NCBI GenBank assembly: GCA_963599445.1
Contig: CAVBWZ010000004.1
Coordinates: forward strand, 1 to 64,000
DNA length: 64,000 nt
DNA from: UBA9732 sp963599445
GTDB lineage: Bacteria > Spirochaetota > Spirochaetia > Sphaerochaetales > Sphaerochaetaceae
Reading direction: 5' to 3'
A program made the translations under genes and the position numbers. Under the pieces are notes generated by a model. That model ran no database searches, was not told where the DNA came from, and was given only the letters and a program-made list of their open reading frames with translations. Positions within the stretch are counted from its first letter, which is position 1; each line of letters starts with the position of its first letter. Below, piece by piece: positions 25,815-33,980 of this stretch.

Positions 25815-25843
25815 GTGACAACAGGATGGTTTTATAGTATAAA
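25815..25843 (+). promoter_or_regulatory. GntR gene promoter
   Basis: GTGACA (25815-25820), 17 nt, TATAAA (25838-25843). The leader of about 35 nt includes TTGTAACAG, which resembles half of the CTGTAATACAG operators at 37.3 kb. Confidence 0.55.
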
Positions 25844-25885
25844 GAAAAAAAACGAACCTTGCCCAAATTGTAACAGGAGTATCTT

Positions 25886-26596
25886 ATGAGCGTTTACAAA
25901 CCCGTCAATGTAGGTCCCACATTGGTTGAAACTACATTCAATAAGATGAAAGAAGAAATCCTCGACAAGAATCTTTATGGAAAACGTCTCCCTTCCGAAC
26001 AGGAACTGTGCAACAAATACGGGGTTTCACGAGTGGTAATCCGTGAAGTATTGAAAGAACTGTCAACGGTTGGCCTAGTCAAGAAAATCGTCGGAAGCGG
26101 ATCATATGTGACAAAACCGGAGTCCAAGAACGTTGCCGAGATTCTTGTCAATACAATCGCAATGAATGAAATCGAAGACAAAGACATGTTCGAGATGAGA
26201 GTCATTCTGGAAACATCTGCAGTAAGGCTCACGGCAGAGAACATCAATGACAGCCAATTGAAGGAACTGACAACTATAGTCGATTCAATCGAATCAAATA
26301 TTACTTCAAATCCCGAAGTCAAGGCGAACGAAGATATTCTGTTCCATATTTCCCTCGGAAAATTCTGCGGCAACAAACTTCTTTCAATCATTCTGGAATC
26401 AATTGCCGATGTATACGGATACTTCATCAGGAGATCCTCATTTGCATGGAAGGGACAGGAAGATCCGCTCTACGGACACAGGGAGATTCTTGCGGCAATC
26501 AAGGACCACAATCCGGACCTGGCGGCGATATTGATGGAAGAACACCTGATTCACTCGTTTGAGAACCTTGAGAAAGAGGACACGGGCAACAGATGA
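25886..26596 (+). CDS. GntR-family regulator, FadR/FCD subfamily
   Basis: A 236-residue protein with an N-terminal winged helix (about residues 15-75, LPSEQELCNKYGVSRVVIREVLKEL). The all-helical FCD effector domain (about 85-225) contains candidate metal-ligating Asp/His residues (VRLTAENIND, NEDILFHISLGKFCGN, YGHREILAAI). FCD regulators typically repress sugar-acid or carbohydrate operons until a substrate-derived ligand binds. It stands at one end of the island, facing the end of the ten-gene operon, and is the best candidate to bind the paired CTGTAATACAG sites (inference). AGGAG precedes the ATG. Confidence 0.88.
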   Translation: MSVYKPVNVGPTLVETTFNKMKEEILDKNLYGKRLPSEQELCNKYGVSRVVIREVLKELSTVGLVKKIVGSGSYVTKPESKNVAEILVNTIAMNEIEDKDMFEMRVILETSAVRLTAENINDSQLKELTTIVDSIESNITSNPEVKANEDILFHISLGKFCGNKLLSIILESIADVYGYFIRRSSFAWKGQEDPLYGHREILAAIKDHNPDLAAILMEEHLIHSFENLEKEDTGNR

Positions 26597-26621
26597 AATC
26601 ATCAATTTGGAATCAAAACCT

Positions 26622-26825
26622 TTAACGAAGCGATTCCAGGAGTTTTCCATCTTCATTGAGGCTGATTTCAAATGCCTTCTTCCCTGCATCCTTGATTGAA
26701 GCTCCGATGTGATAAAGTTGAGCAAGATCTGAATCCAGCATGACCTGCACGCCACGGATTGTGTAGATTCTGTCTCGGATATCATCAGAGGAGATTGCCT
26801 TTGGAACCGAAGCCTGATCGCTCAT
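26622..26825 (-). pseudogene. ORF6N-domain protein with an internal deletion
   Basis: A 67-residue ORF. Residues 10-38 match the start of the ORF6N/KilA-N family (IRDRIYTIRGVQVMLDSDLA), and the frame then jumps to HIGASIKDAGKKAFEIS, which matches the extreme C-terminal region of longer ORF6N proteins. The middle (more than 100 residues) is absent while the reading frame is kept, so this is an internally deleted remnant. ORF6N proteins are phage or mobile-element DNA-binding proteins. It lies next to the island regulator and the defective tRNA. Confidence 0.7.
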
Positions 26826-26890
26826 GCCGTAATGATATCATATGGGTTTCAGGTTTTCACATCTTTGTTTTGAGCTTCAGAAAGATAAAG

Positions 26891-26940
26891 CGGCTGTAAC
26901 AAAAGTCAGCACCCACTATTGTAACAGCCGCTGTTTTTCA
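26891..26940. terminator. Bidirectional terminator at the end of the island operon
   Basis: A 14-bp stem AGCGGCTGTAACAA / TTGTAACAGCCGCT with one A-A mismatch and a 16-nt loop. GTTTTT follows on plus and TTTATCTTT on minus. It lies 34 nt beyond the last SUMF1 gene. Confidence 0.8.
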
Positions 26941-26973
26941 ATCACGGTTGCAAATCCGTTTAATCTCTGATTA

Positions 26974-27918
26974 TTATGTAATTGTCCTCACAACCCTGAA
27001 TCCCCTGGCCGCATTGACAAGACCAGGATTGTTGAATCCTCCGACATTGGATGTTGAAGACGCTCCGTCTTTCTTGTCATAGGATCCGCCCTTGACGTAC
27101 CTCGTCGAATTCTCCACACGCCAGTCGAAACACCACTCGTACAGGTTTCCGCTCATATCGTAAAGTCCCAGCCTGTTGGCTGCCTTCAGCCCCACAGCAT
27201 GGGGAGCGCCACCGGAAGTGGAACTTGTCCATGCAACATCACTGACAGTATCCGATCCCGAATAGGCCAGTGACCATTCGGCGGCACGGGGTTTTCCTCC
27301 TCTTGCAGCATACTCCCACTCGACAATCGTCGGCAGTCTGTAGCCATCTGCGTTTTCATTGACATATGGCTGGTCAATTGAGCCCGCAGCCGTATTAATG
27401 GTAGAAGTATTCGATGCCGTTCCGTCATCAATGCGAATCGGCTGGGTCAATGCTGCATCTGAATAGTATACGCACTTCAGGTTTGTACCATGAACCGCAT
27501 TGGTGTACTCCGTATAGGCATTACACCAGATGAGGGCCTCTCTCCAGTTCACCCCTCCGACGGGCATGGTTTTCTCCGCATCCGTTGCCGGCTGCGTATA
27601 GGTATTGACCGCAAAAGTATATTTGTTCGCACCGCGGGCTTCATCTGTGGCCCACGAATAAACCGTGTACCAAAGCTCCTTGGTGACTTCATATTTGCTG
27701 ATTTCGTATACGGAAGTGACGTCTACATTGGAAACAGTTGCATTTGCAAAAGCTCCCGTTCCTATGCTTTCCGTCACAGTCTGTCCGAAAACCCTGACCA
27801 TAAGCGGATTTGTGTACCCCGGCGTTTGTGACTCTTCCGGTTCCTTGACTTCCTGTTTGCAGGCCACTGCCAGCAGAAGAGTTATCATTATCAGAAGGAT
27901 AATCCTAAATGCTTTCAT
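26974..27918 (-). CDS. SUMF1/FGE-like lipoprotein (paralogue 1)
   Basis: A 314-residue protein with a lipoprotein signal (MKAFRIILLIMITLLLAVAC, lipid Cys20). The formylglycine-generating-enzyme-like fold ends in the typical GLYDMSGNLYEWC and NAARGFRVVR. True FGEs modify sulfatases; many lipidated relatives are instead binding or surface proteins. The ISKYEVTKELWYTVYSWA core shows the SUMF1 start. No sulfatase is nearby, so an enzymatic role is doubtful. It is the last gene of the ten-gene operon, 38 nt after its paralogue. GAGAGGAG precedes the ATG. Confidence 0.82.
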   Translation of the reverse strand: MKAFRIILLIMITLLLAVACKQEVKEPEESQTPGYTNPLMVRVFGQTVTESIGTGAFANATVSNVDVTSVYEISKYEVTKELWYTVYSWATDEARGANKYTFAVNTYTQPATDAEKTMPVGGVNWREALIWCNAYTEYTNAVHGTNLKCVYYSDAALTQPIRIDDGTASNTSTINTAAGSIDQPYVNENADGYRLPTIVEWEYAARGGKPRAAEWSLAYSGSDTVSDVAWTSSTSGGAPHAVGLKAANRLGLYDMSGNLYEWCFDWRVENSTRYVKGGSYDKKDGASSTSNVGGFNNPGLVNAARGFRVVRTIT

Positions 27919-27956
27919 ATTCTCCTCTCTTGGTAACGCAGTTTTCGACCACCACG

Positions 27957-28931
27957 TTAGTCATTAACTGTTCTTACAACCCTCAGGCCTCTGGAAGCGT
28001 TGACAAGACCTGGAGCGTTGTATCCGTAACTGTCCATCGTAGAGTTGTCTTCGGTTTTGTCGAAAGAGCCGCCCTTGATGAACCTGGTCTTGAACTCCTC
28101 GCGCCAGTCGCTACACCACTCGAAGACGTTTCCGCTCATGTCATACAATCCAAGCCTGTTGGGAGCCAGTTGTCCGACGGTATGGGAAACGACACCGGAA
28201 ACCTCTTTTGTCCATGCAACCTCTGCAGCAGTATCCGAACCCGAATAGACGAACTGCCAGTCTGCAGCAGTAGGACATCCTCCCCTGGCAGAGAATTCCC
28301 ATTCCGCAATTGACGGGAATCTGTAGCCGTCTGCCTTTTCATCGATATATGGATTGTCGATTGATCCGGGTTTTCTGTTGACGGTTGAATCATTTTTCGG
28401 TTCTCCGTCATCGATGCGAATCGGCTTTGTCAGCTGCTCATTAGAGTAATAGACGCATTTCAGGTTTGTGCCGTACATTGCGTTGGAATACTCCGTATAG
28501 GCATTGAGCCAGATCAGGGCATCTCTCCAGTTGACATTCGCAACAGGCAGGTATTTGTCAAAGTCTGATTCTGGCTTCGCCCAGCTGTTGACTGCAAATG
28601 TGTATTTCTCGGCACCACGCTCTTCACTTGTTGCCCATTCATAAACTGTGTACCAGAGCTCGCTGGTGACTTCATATTTACCGATTTCAAAAACGGGAGT
28701 GATGGCCACATTGGTTTCAGATGCTGTTGCAAAGGCTCTCTTGCCTACACTTTCAGTAACCGTCTGGCCTGCGACCTTGACCAATTCAGTGTATTTCATA
28801 TCAACCGGTTCACTCTTCGCCGCTTCTGCAGCCGTTGGTGCTGAAGCAGTCGCTGTTGATGTCGATGCACATGAAACAATCAGCATTGCAGATACTGCTG
28901 CCAACAAAACCAAACTAAATGCTTTCCTCAT
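27957..28931 (-). CDS. SUMF1/FGE-like lipoprotein (paralogue 2)
   Basis: A 324-residue protein with a lipoprotein signal (LIVSCAS, lipid Cys at about residue 21) and an Ala/Thr/Ser-rich linker. Its SUMF1 domain is clearly similar to the neighbouring gene (GQTVTESVGKRAFA against GQTVTESIGTGAFA; both have ALIWxNAYTEY and GLYDMSGN). It is a tandem duplicate, ninth in the operon, preceded by GGAGG. A surface or periplasmic role linked to the operon's glycan substrate is likely, but no catalytic function is inferred. Confidence 0.82.
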   Translation of the reverse strand: MRKAFSLVLLAAVSAMLIVSCASTSTATASAPTAAEAAKSEPVDMKYTELVKVAGQTVTESVGKRAFATASETNVAITPVFEIGKYEVTSELWYTVYEWATSEERGAEKYTFAVNSWAKPESDFDKYLPVANVNWRDALIWLNAYTEYSNAMYGTNLKCVYYSNEQLTKPIRIDDGEPKNDSTVNRKPGSIDNPYIDEKADGYRFPSIAEWEFSARGGCPTAADWQFVYSGSDTAAEVAWTKEVSGVVSHTVGQLAPNRLGLYDMSGNVFEWCSDWREEFKTRFIKGGSFDKTEDNSTMDSYGYNAPGLVNASRGLRVVRTVND

Positions 28932-28955
28932 TTTTATCCTCCATTTTTATTGTCT

Positions 28956-29888
28956 TCATTTTCTATATGCGATACATAAATCCCTGTCTCCGGAGAGGCA
29001 TCCGAACAAATCACCGAGAAGAGCATCCCTGTCGATGTTGTACACATAACGGCAGAGCTGCCTTCGGAAATCAAATGACCAATGGTTGTCATTCTCGGGA
29101 ATCGGCGTCGGGATAAACCTGTCCTGCATAAACGGATGAGTCCCGCCGCGGAGCCAACCTATGGTAGTGACGTCCCAGATTACCCTGCTCCAGACTTTTC
29201 CCCTCGCATAGGATTCGGCTTCGTCGATTGTCTGCTGCACGAGGTAATCACAGAGGGCATCTTTCCCGGACAGGAAATGCTTCAACTCGTAACCGGTCGT
29301 CCGGAAGGAACTCACAACCCCATGGCAGGGCAGCAAAACCAGCGGTACGCCGGAAGAGAAAACAACACGCCCTGCAGCAATATCCTGACGCAGGTTGAAC
29401 TCGTAGTTTGTCGGCCAATCGATGGAATTCCCGCAAAGGGAAACCAACACCATTCTTTTCGCGATCTCAGGTTCAATCAACAATGCCGAGGCAATATTCG
29501 TAAGAGCCCCGATGGCAACCACATACAGAGGGTTTTCATCCGAGTACTGCATCGCAACCCGGCAAAGCATCCCTGCCGCCTCTGATTCCACTGGAGTGTT
29601 TTCATCGGGAAGATAGCGGGAAGAGCCCTTGAAGACCGGAACCTTTTCTTCCGCAAGAGTCAACAGCTTTTTAATTTCACTGAAACTTTTCTCCATTCCG
29701 TCCATCGGACTTGAGGAACGTTTGTTGAAGAACGGAGCTGCGAAAATTGCCTTGACATCAAATGTTTCAGGCGCTCTCAGCGCATAAGAAATTGCAAATT
29801 GATCATCAATTTCATTGAAGGCATCGGAGTCAATAACAAGGTCAATGCGCTTCTGCGGAATTCTCAGTCTTTCGGTTATTTCCTGCAT
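28956..29888 (-). CDS. Nucleoside hydrolase-like N-ribohydrolase (IunH family)
   Basis: A 310-residue protein. The calcium-binding N-terminal motif appears as DLVIDSDAFNEIDDQFA (residues 16-32), a variant of the classical DTDxGxDD. VAIGALTNIA (about 120) and the late NHWSFDF segment also fit. The family hydrolyses the N-glycosidic bond of ribonucleosides to base and ribose. Ribokinase and RbsD on the divergent operon would use the ribose, but the sialidase and lyase neighbours point to another N- or O-glycoside as a possible substrate. GGAGAG precedes the ATG. Confidence 0.85.
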   Translation of the reverse strand: MQEITERLRIPQKRIDLVIDSDAFNEIDDQFAISYALRAPETFDVKAIFAAPFFNKRSSSPMDGMEKSFSEIKKLLTLAEEKVPVFKGSSRYLPDENTPVESEAAGMLCRVAMQYSDENPLYVVAIGALTNIASALLIEPEIAKRMVLVSLCGNSIDWPTNYEFNLRQDIAAGRVVFSSGVPLVLLPCHGVVSSFRTTGYELKHFLSGKDALCDYLVQQTIDEAESYARGKVWSRVIWDVTTIGWLRGGTHPFMQDRFIPTPIPENDNHWSFDFRRQLCRYVYNIDRDALLGDLFGCLSGDRDLCIAYRK

Positions 29889-29901
29889 CAGTCTCTCCAG
29901 A

Positions 29902-30831
29902 TCAGAGTTTTCCGACCTCTTTCAATGTATTGAACAGAACCTTCAGTTCATCATCCGTGGCCGGAGCAAGTGGAAGGCGTGCCGGTCCGAGACGAATACC
30001 TGATACCTTTTCGATTGCGGGCCTGATGATGGAATTCGGAAGAATTCTTCCATTCTGTCCGAATGTCTTGCAGACCTTGTACAGCGAATTGAAGAGATCT
30101 TTTGCCTTTTCGTTCTCTCCCCTTGTGAAACACTGGAAGATCTCCCTGATTTCGTGTCCGAAGATATGAGCACCGCCGGATACGATTCCCATTGCTCCCT
30201 GGATGATTGTGGGAAGAAGCATCACATCATCGCCGTTGTAAATAGCGAAGTCTGCATCAATATCCTGTGTTGCAAGGAAATAATCGGTGATCTGAGTCGG
30301 GTTGACACCTGCCTCGTCCTTCACCGCCACTATGTTCTTGATCGAGGCAAGCCTGCGCAATGTAGCGGGTTCGAGATTCACTCCTACGAAAATGGGGATG
30401 TTGTAGAGCATGATATCGGCCTTGGTGTTCGCGGCCAACTTGCTGTAATGAAGATAAATACCTTCCTGTGTCGGCTTGTTGTAGAACGGACAGACCACAA
30501 GACAAGTCTGGATTCCCAGTTCATATGCCTTGTTCGTCAGGTCGATGGTCTCCTTTGTGGAAGCGCACCCTGTACCAGCGATTATCGGCTTCCTGCCTGC
30601 GGCGACCTTGACGACGGTATCATAGAGCTTGACCCTTTCCTCGAATGTCAGAAGACAGGCTTCACCGGTTGTGCCGGTGACAATGAGAGAGTCGCACAGA
30701 TCATTGTCGATGACGTAATCAACCAGCTTCTCGAATTGAATAAAATCAATGTTCTCATCCTTGTCATACGGGGTAATGAGAGGCAGCAGAATCTGCCCGT
30801 ACTTCTTTACAAACGGATTCATTTTCTTCAT
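29902..30831 (-). CDS. DapA/NanA-family class I aldolase (paralogue 2)
   Basis: A 309-residue TIM-barrel lyase of the dihydrodipicolinate synthase/N-acetylneuraminate lyase family, forming a Schiff base with pyruvate-type substrates. The catalytic Lys is in NIVAVKDEAG and the Tyr in IMLYNIP. TGTTGEACLLT and PFYNKPTQEG are closer to DapA than to NanA. The start at 30831 has AAAGGAG 8 nt upstream. Its place among sialidase-like genes suggests a 2-keto-3-deoxy-sugar or nonulosonate aldolase rather than lysine synthesis. The specific substrate cannot be read. Confidence 0.82.
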   Translation of the reverse strand: MKKMNPFVKKYGQILLPLITPYDKDENIDFIQFEKLVDYVIDNDLCDSLIVTGTTGEACLLTFEERVKLYDTVVKVAAGRKPIIAGTGCASTKETIDLTNKAYELGIQTCLVVCPFYNKPTQEGIYLHYSKLAANTKADIMLYNIPIFVGVNLEPATLRRLASIKNIVAVKDEAGVNPTQITDYFLATQDIDADFAIYNGDDVMLLPTIIQGAMGIVSGGAHIFGHEIREIFQCFTRGENEKAKDLFNSLYKVCKTFGQNGRILPNSIIRPAIEKVSGIRLGPARLPLAPATDDELKVLFNTLKEVGKL

Positions 30832-30848
30832 GTATTTAACTCCTTTAT

Positions 30849-31724
30849 TCATCTTGAAAATACAATTCTGATTTTTTCCTTATCTTCCGGAGAAAGATAT
30901 GTGATTGGGCTCCTGCATTCGCCGCAGTCTCTGCCCAGACATTTCAAGGCATATTTGAGGCGAATCGTGAACTGGTTTCCGCAAAGGCACTGCCATTTCT
31001 CATACAGGCTGTTCTGGAGCTTCAGACCTTCCACGTGGTTTCCGCTCTGTGCAAACTTCCACATCCGGACGCTTTCCTCAGGGAAAACGGATACAATCGC
31101 CGAGATGGCACCTGAAGCTCCGAGTTCGAAGCACGAAAAAATCATATCGTCCGTTGCGGCGAAGACCTTTCCCTTTTTTCCGACGGTCATTATGTCGGCA
31201 TACAAAGCTTGGATTCCGCCGACGCTCTGCTTTATTCCCATGACGTGTTCCGTCTCATTCAGCAGACGCAGGAACAGCGACGGGGATATGGTGTTCTGGG
31301 GAAGGACATTGTAGATGATTATCGGCAATCCGACTTCCCTGGATATCGTCGCATAAAAATCAAACATGCCCTGCTCGTTGGGTACAAGGACGTTGTAGGA
31401 CGTGGGAGTCACCATTATCGCATCCGCACCAGCTTCCTTCACAGCAAGTCCTGTCTTTACAGCGTCCCTTGTGCAGGCACGCATGATTCCGCAGACCAGT
31501 GTCTTCTCTGCTGGAACGTATTCCCTGGCGATTCCAATCATCCTGACCAGCTCCTCATCACGCAGAGTAGGTCCCTCTCCCGTACTTCCTCCGACGCTCA
31601 GTCCGTCTACACCGGCATTGATGCAATACTCCATTTCACGCCTGAGAAATGATTCGTTGATGTTTCCGGCTTTATCGAACGGAGTAACGATCGGTGGAAT
31701 GATTCCTTCCATTTTTCTTGTCAT
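30849..31724 (-). CDS. DapA/NanA-family class I aldolase (paralogue 1)
   Basis: A 291-residue second member of the family, well diverged from its neighbour. The Schiff-base Lys is in VMGIKQSVGG and the Tyr in IIYNVLPQN. GGSTGEGPTL replaces the usual GTTGE, so the alpha-keto-acid pocket differs. A cysteine-rich segment near the end (CLGRDCGEC) is unusual and could bind metal. The start at 31724 has GAGG 8 nt upstream; the longer ORF would overlap the upstream gene. Two non-identical lyases in one operon suggest successive or alternative keto-sugar cleavages. Confidence 0.8.
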   Translation of the reverse strand: MTRKMEGIIPPIVTPFDKAGNINESFLRREMEYCINAGVDGLSVGGSTGEGPTLRDEELVRMIGIAREYVPAEKTLVCGIMRACTRDAVKTGLAVKEAGADAIMVTPTSYNVLVPNEQGMFDFYATISREVGLPIIIYNVLPQNTISPSLFLRLLNETEHVMGIKQSVGGIQALYADIMTVGKKGKVFAATDDMIFSCFELGASGAISAIVSVFPEESVRMWKFAQSGNHVEGLKLQNSLYEKWQCLCGNQFTIRLKYALKCLGRDCGECRSPITYLSPEDKEKIRIVFSR

Positions 31725-31734
31725 TCTGCTTTCC

Positions 31735-32898
31735 TCAATTGAAACTGGAAATCGGAACAAGTGTCACAACCTCATTGTTGTGGTTCACGTTCGGTCCGGT
31801 TCCAACACCCTTTGAATATCCTATGTACAGTATTCCGTTGTCCTCCACCGCATACGGGTAGGACAGCGGTCTAGTATATTCCTCAATGACATACAGTTTG
31901 GAGAGATTCATCTTGCCCTTCTCTCCTACAGCAATGAGGAGTCTGTTCCTTGACTCGGCCCGGTCATAGTCCTGATTGAAGATGACGTACATTCTTCCGT
32001 CACTGAGAAAACCCGAGTATGTCCTGGACGGAGAAGCAACTATATCACCGTATTCGTAATTGCTGAAAGTCAAGCCTCCGTCAGTGCTCTTTGAGACAAC
32101 AAGCTTGAAGCGTTTCGTATCCGTTCCCAGGGAAGTCGTTTCATACGTCGCGGCCTTGGGTCTTGCTATGAGGAAAATGTTGTCTCCCGATACGGCACAA
32201 CTGGTTTCGGAAACCTTCAGAGACATCTGAATCTTAATCTGGGTCCACGGGGACTCGATATCTTCTCCCTTGGACATATAGACTTGACCGTTTCCGCCGG
32301 ATACAATCCAGCCGCCTGAGACCTTCTGGGGAGCGCAGTTCGGCCAGAACCCCGAGGCAATGTCGGAGACATAATCCCAATCCTGCTTCACATCGTCGTA
32401 TTTGAACAATTCGCATGTGATGACCCATGTGCCGGTCGTGAAATCCACAGCAGGCAACATGTAATACAGAAAACCGGAATGAGCGAAGAACACGCCGTGG
32501 CTTGCCGACCGGCCGGTGGTATGGGCTTTTATCTCCTTCGGTTCTGACCAGGTCTTTCCGCCGTCAGAGCTCTTCTGCCAGAAGCACTGTTCGCCGTAGG
32601 TGTTCTCCTTTACGTTGTTGAACGCATACGACGCATACAGAATTCCCTTGTGCCATTCAATAGACACCCCGTGCATGAATTTCTCACCGCCGAACTGTCC
32701 GACAACATCACAAATCACATAAGACCCTATGTTCTGCAGCTTCGGAACATTTTTGTAGTCGGGTTCATAACCTTTCTTCAACAGATTGGGAGAAATAGTA
32801 TCGTCCAAGATTTCCCCTTTGTCCGGACCTTTAACCGCACAGCCCGAAATCAGTAATACGGAGATTGTAAACAGTATTAACAGTAGTCTGGTCTTCAT
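31735..32898 (-). CDS. Sialidase-like BNR-repeat lipoprotein
   Basis: A 387-residue protein with a lipoprotein signal (MKTRLLLILFTISVLLISGC, Cys20) and a six-bladed propeller-type domain. Two Asp-boxes are seen: SSDGGKTW and STDGGLTF. No clear FRIP motif or complete Arg triad could be identified, so hydrolysis of sialic acid is not assured. It is paralogous to the next upstream gene (shared HG..IEW/IHGY, SHG.FF, GFWP/DFWP, GG.G positions). Its exported lipid-anchored location suits cleavage or binding of a glycan before ABC uptake. Confidence 0.75.
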   Translation of the reverse strand: MKTRLLLILFTISVLLISGCAVKGPDKGEILDDTISPNLLKKGYEPDYKNVPKLQNIGSYVICDVVGQFGGEKFMHGVSIEWHKGILYASYAFNNVKENTYGEQCFWQKSSDGGKTWSEPKEIKAHTTGRSASHGVFFAHSGFLYYMLPAVDFTTGTWVITCELFKYDDVKQDWDYVSDIASGFWPNCAPQKVSGGWIVSGGNGQVYMSKGEDIESPWTQIKIQMSLKVSETSCAVSGDNIFLIARPKAATYETTSLGTDTKRFKLVVSKSTDGGLTFSNYEYGDIVASPSRTYSGFLSDGRMYVIFNQDYDRAESRNRLLIAVGEKGKMNLSKLYVIEEYTRPLSYPYAVEDNGILYIGYSKGVGTGPNVNHNNEVVTLVPISSFN

Positions 32899-33971
32899 AA
32901 CAAATTGCTCCTGACAATAGATGCGAGAGGAATCCTCGCAAGCTTGATATCGTTGTGGTTCATTCTCTTCCCGTCACGGGCCATGGCGCCTTTGCTCTGA
33001 ATCGAATAGACAACAAAGAGATATTTTCCGATGACCGTTCCGTACGGATAACAGACCCATTTTTCATTCGGGTCTTCATCAATCAGGAAAATCTCATCGA
33101 AAACAGGCCCGCAGGCATCCGAGAAAGAGTGTCCTACTCCCAGAACCAGAACATCCCTTGTAAACGGATAACTGTCCCTGTAGTTGTACGAGAGATAGAA
33201 ATGACTGTCATCAAGGTTTCCGCCGCCCGGTTTTGATGCAACCATAATGAAGGAGCTTTCAAAAGCCTTGTCGAAAGAAATCCCTCCGTCACGGCTCATG
33301 CAGATTGCAGCATATGGCAGGGAATTGTTTTTGACGGATGATTGATTCCTCATCACCACACACACTTCATTTCCGAAATTGATGACATTGCATTCGGAGT
33401 ATGGTTTCCCTTCAATCGGGAGAGACAGGACAAGGAATTTCCCGTTTGCGTCAATCTTCAGGACAGCGGCCTGCCAGTTGCCGTCACATCCTCCAATCAG
33501 GACGGAGCCGTCAGGCATGAACTGTGCGGGGCCAAGCGGCCAGAAATCAGCGATGGTTGCCCTGCTCTGAACAAACTTGTCGCCCTGTAACTCATAGAGC
33601 TTCGAATGCAAACCCAGAAACCTGATCAGTTTGTCGCCATCCTGAGTATAAAGCGGATTCCCGAGCCCCCTGAAGAACGGTACAGCAAGATACAGCTTTC
33701 CGCTGAGCTCAAAAAAAGACCCGTGGCTTACTGCATGGTCATCGTCTGATATAATTTGAAAATCCTGAAAAGACTCTCCGTTATCAGCACTTTTCAGAAT
33801 CCTGAGTGTCTCGGTGATGGAATTCTCATTTCCGGCGTTATATGCAAAAGACAGATAGATTGAGTTTTCATATCCATGTATTGCCGCACCGTGTGCAAAC
33901 CTGTAATCACCTTCCGCTGCAAGAGGCTCATAGATTGTTCTGTGTATAATTCCTTCAGGATGGATAAACAT
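32895..33971 (-). CDS. Sialidase-like BNR-repeat protein, cytoplasmic paralogue
   Basis: A 358-residue protein with the same fold as the downstream lipoprotein but no signal peptide (starts MFIHPEGIIHRTIYEP). Asp-boxes are SADNGESF and SRDGGISF. It probably acts on an imported oligosaccharide in the cytoplasm. It overlaps the lipoprotein gene by 4 nt (ATGA) and starts 9 nt after the solute-binding protein stop, without a good Shine-Dalgarno, so it depends on coupling. An exported/cytosolic pair from one duplication is notable. The substrate is unknown. Confidence 0.75.
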   Translation of the reverse strand: MFIHPEGIIHRTIYEPLAAEGDYRFAHGAAIHGYENSIYLSFAYNAGNENSITETLRILKSADNGESFQDFQIISDDDHAVSHGSFFELSGKLYLAVPFFRGLGNPLYTQDGDKLIRFLGLHSKLYELQGDKFVQSRATIADFWPLGPAQFMPDGSVLIGGCDGNWQAAVLKIDANGKFLVLSLPIEGKPYSECNVINFGNEVCVVMRNQSSVKNNSLPYAAICMSRDGGISFDKAFESSFIMVASKPGGGNLDDSHFYLSYNYRDSYPFTRDVLVLGVGHSFSDACGPVFDEIFLIDEDPNEKWVCYPYGTVIGKYLFVVYSIQSKGAMARDGKRMNHNDIKLARIPLASIVRSNLL

Positions 33972-33980
33972 GGCTGTCTT

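Noticed and set aside
30154..31314. 386-residue plus-strand ORF opposite the two lyase genes
   Set aside because: Antisense to two conserved aldolase genes with intact catalytic residues; no promoter or SD.
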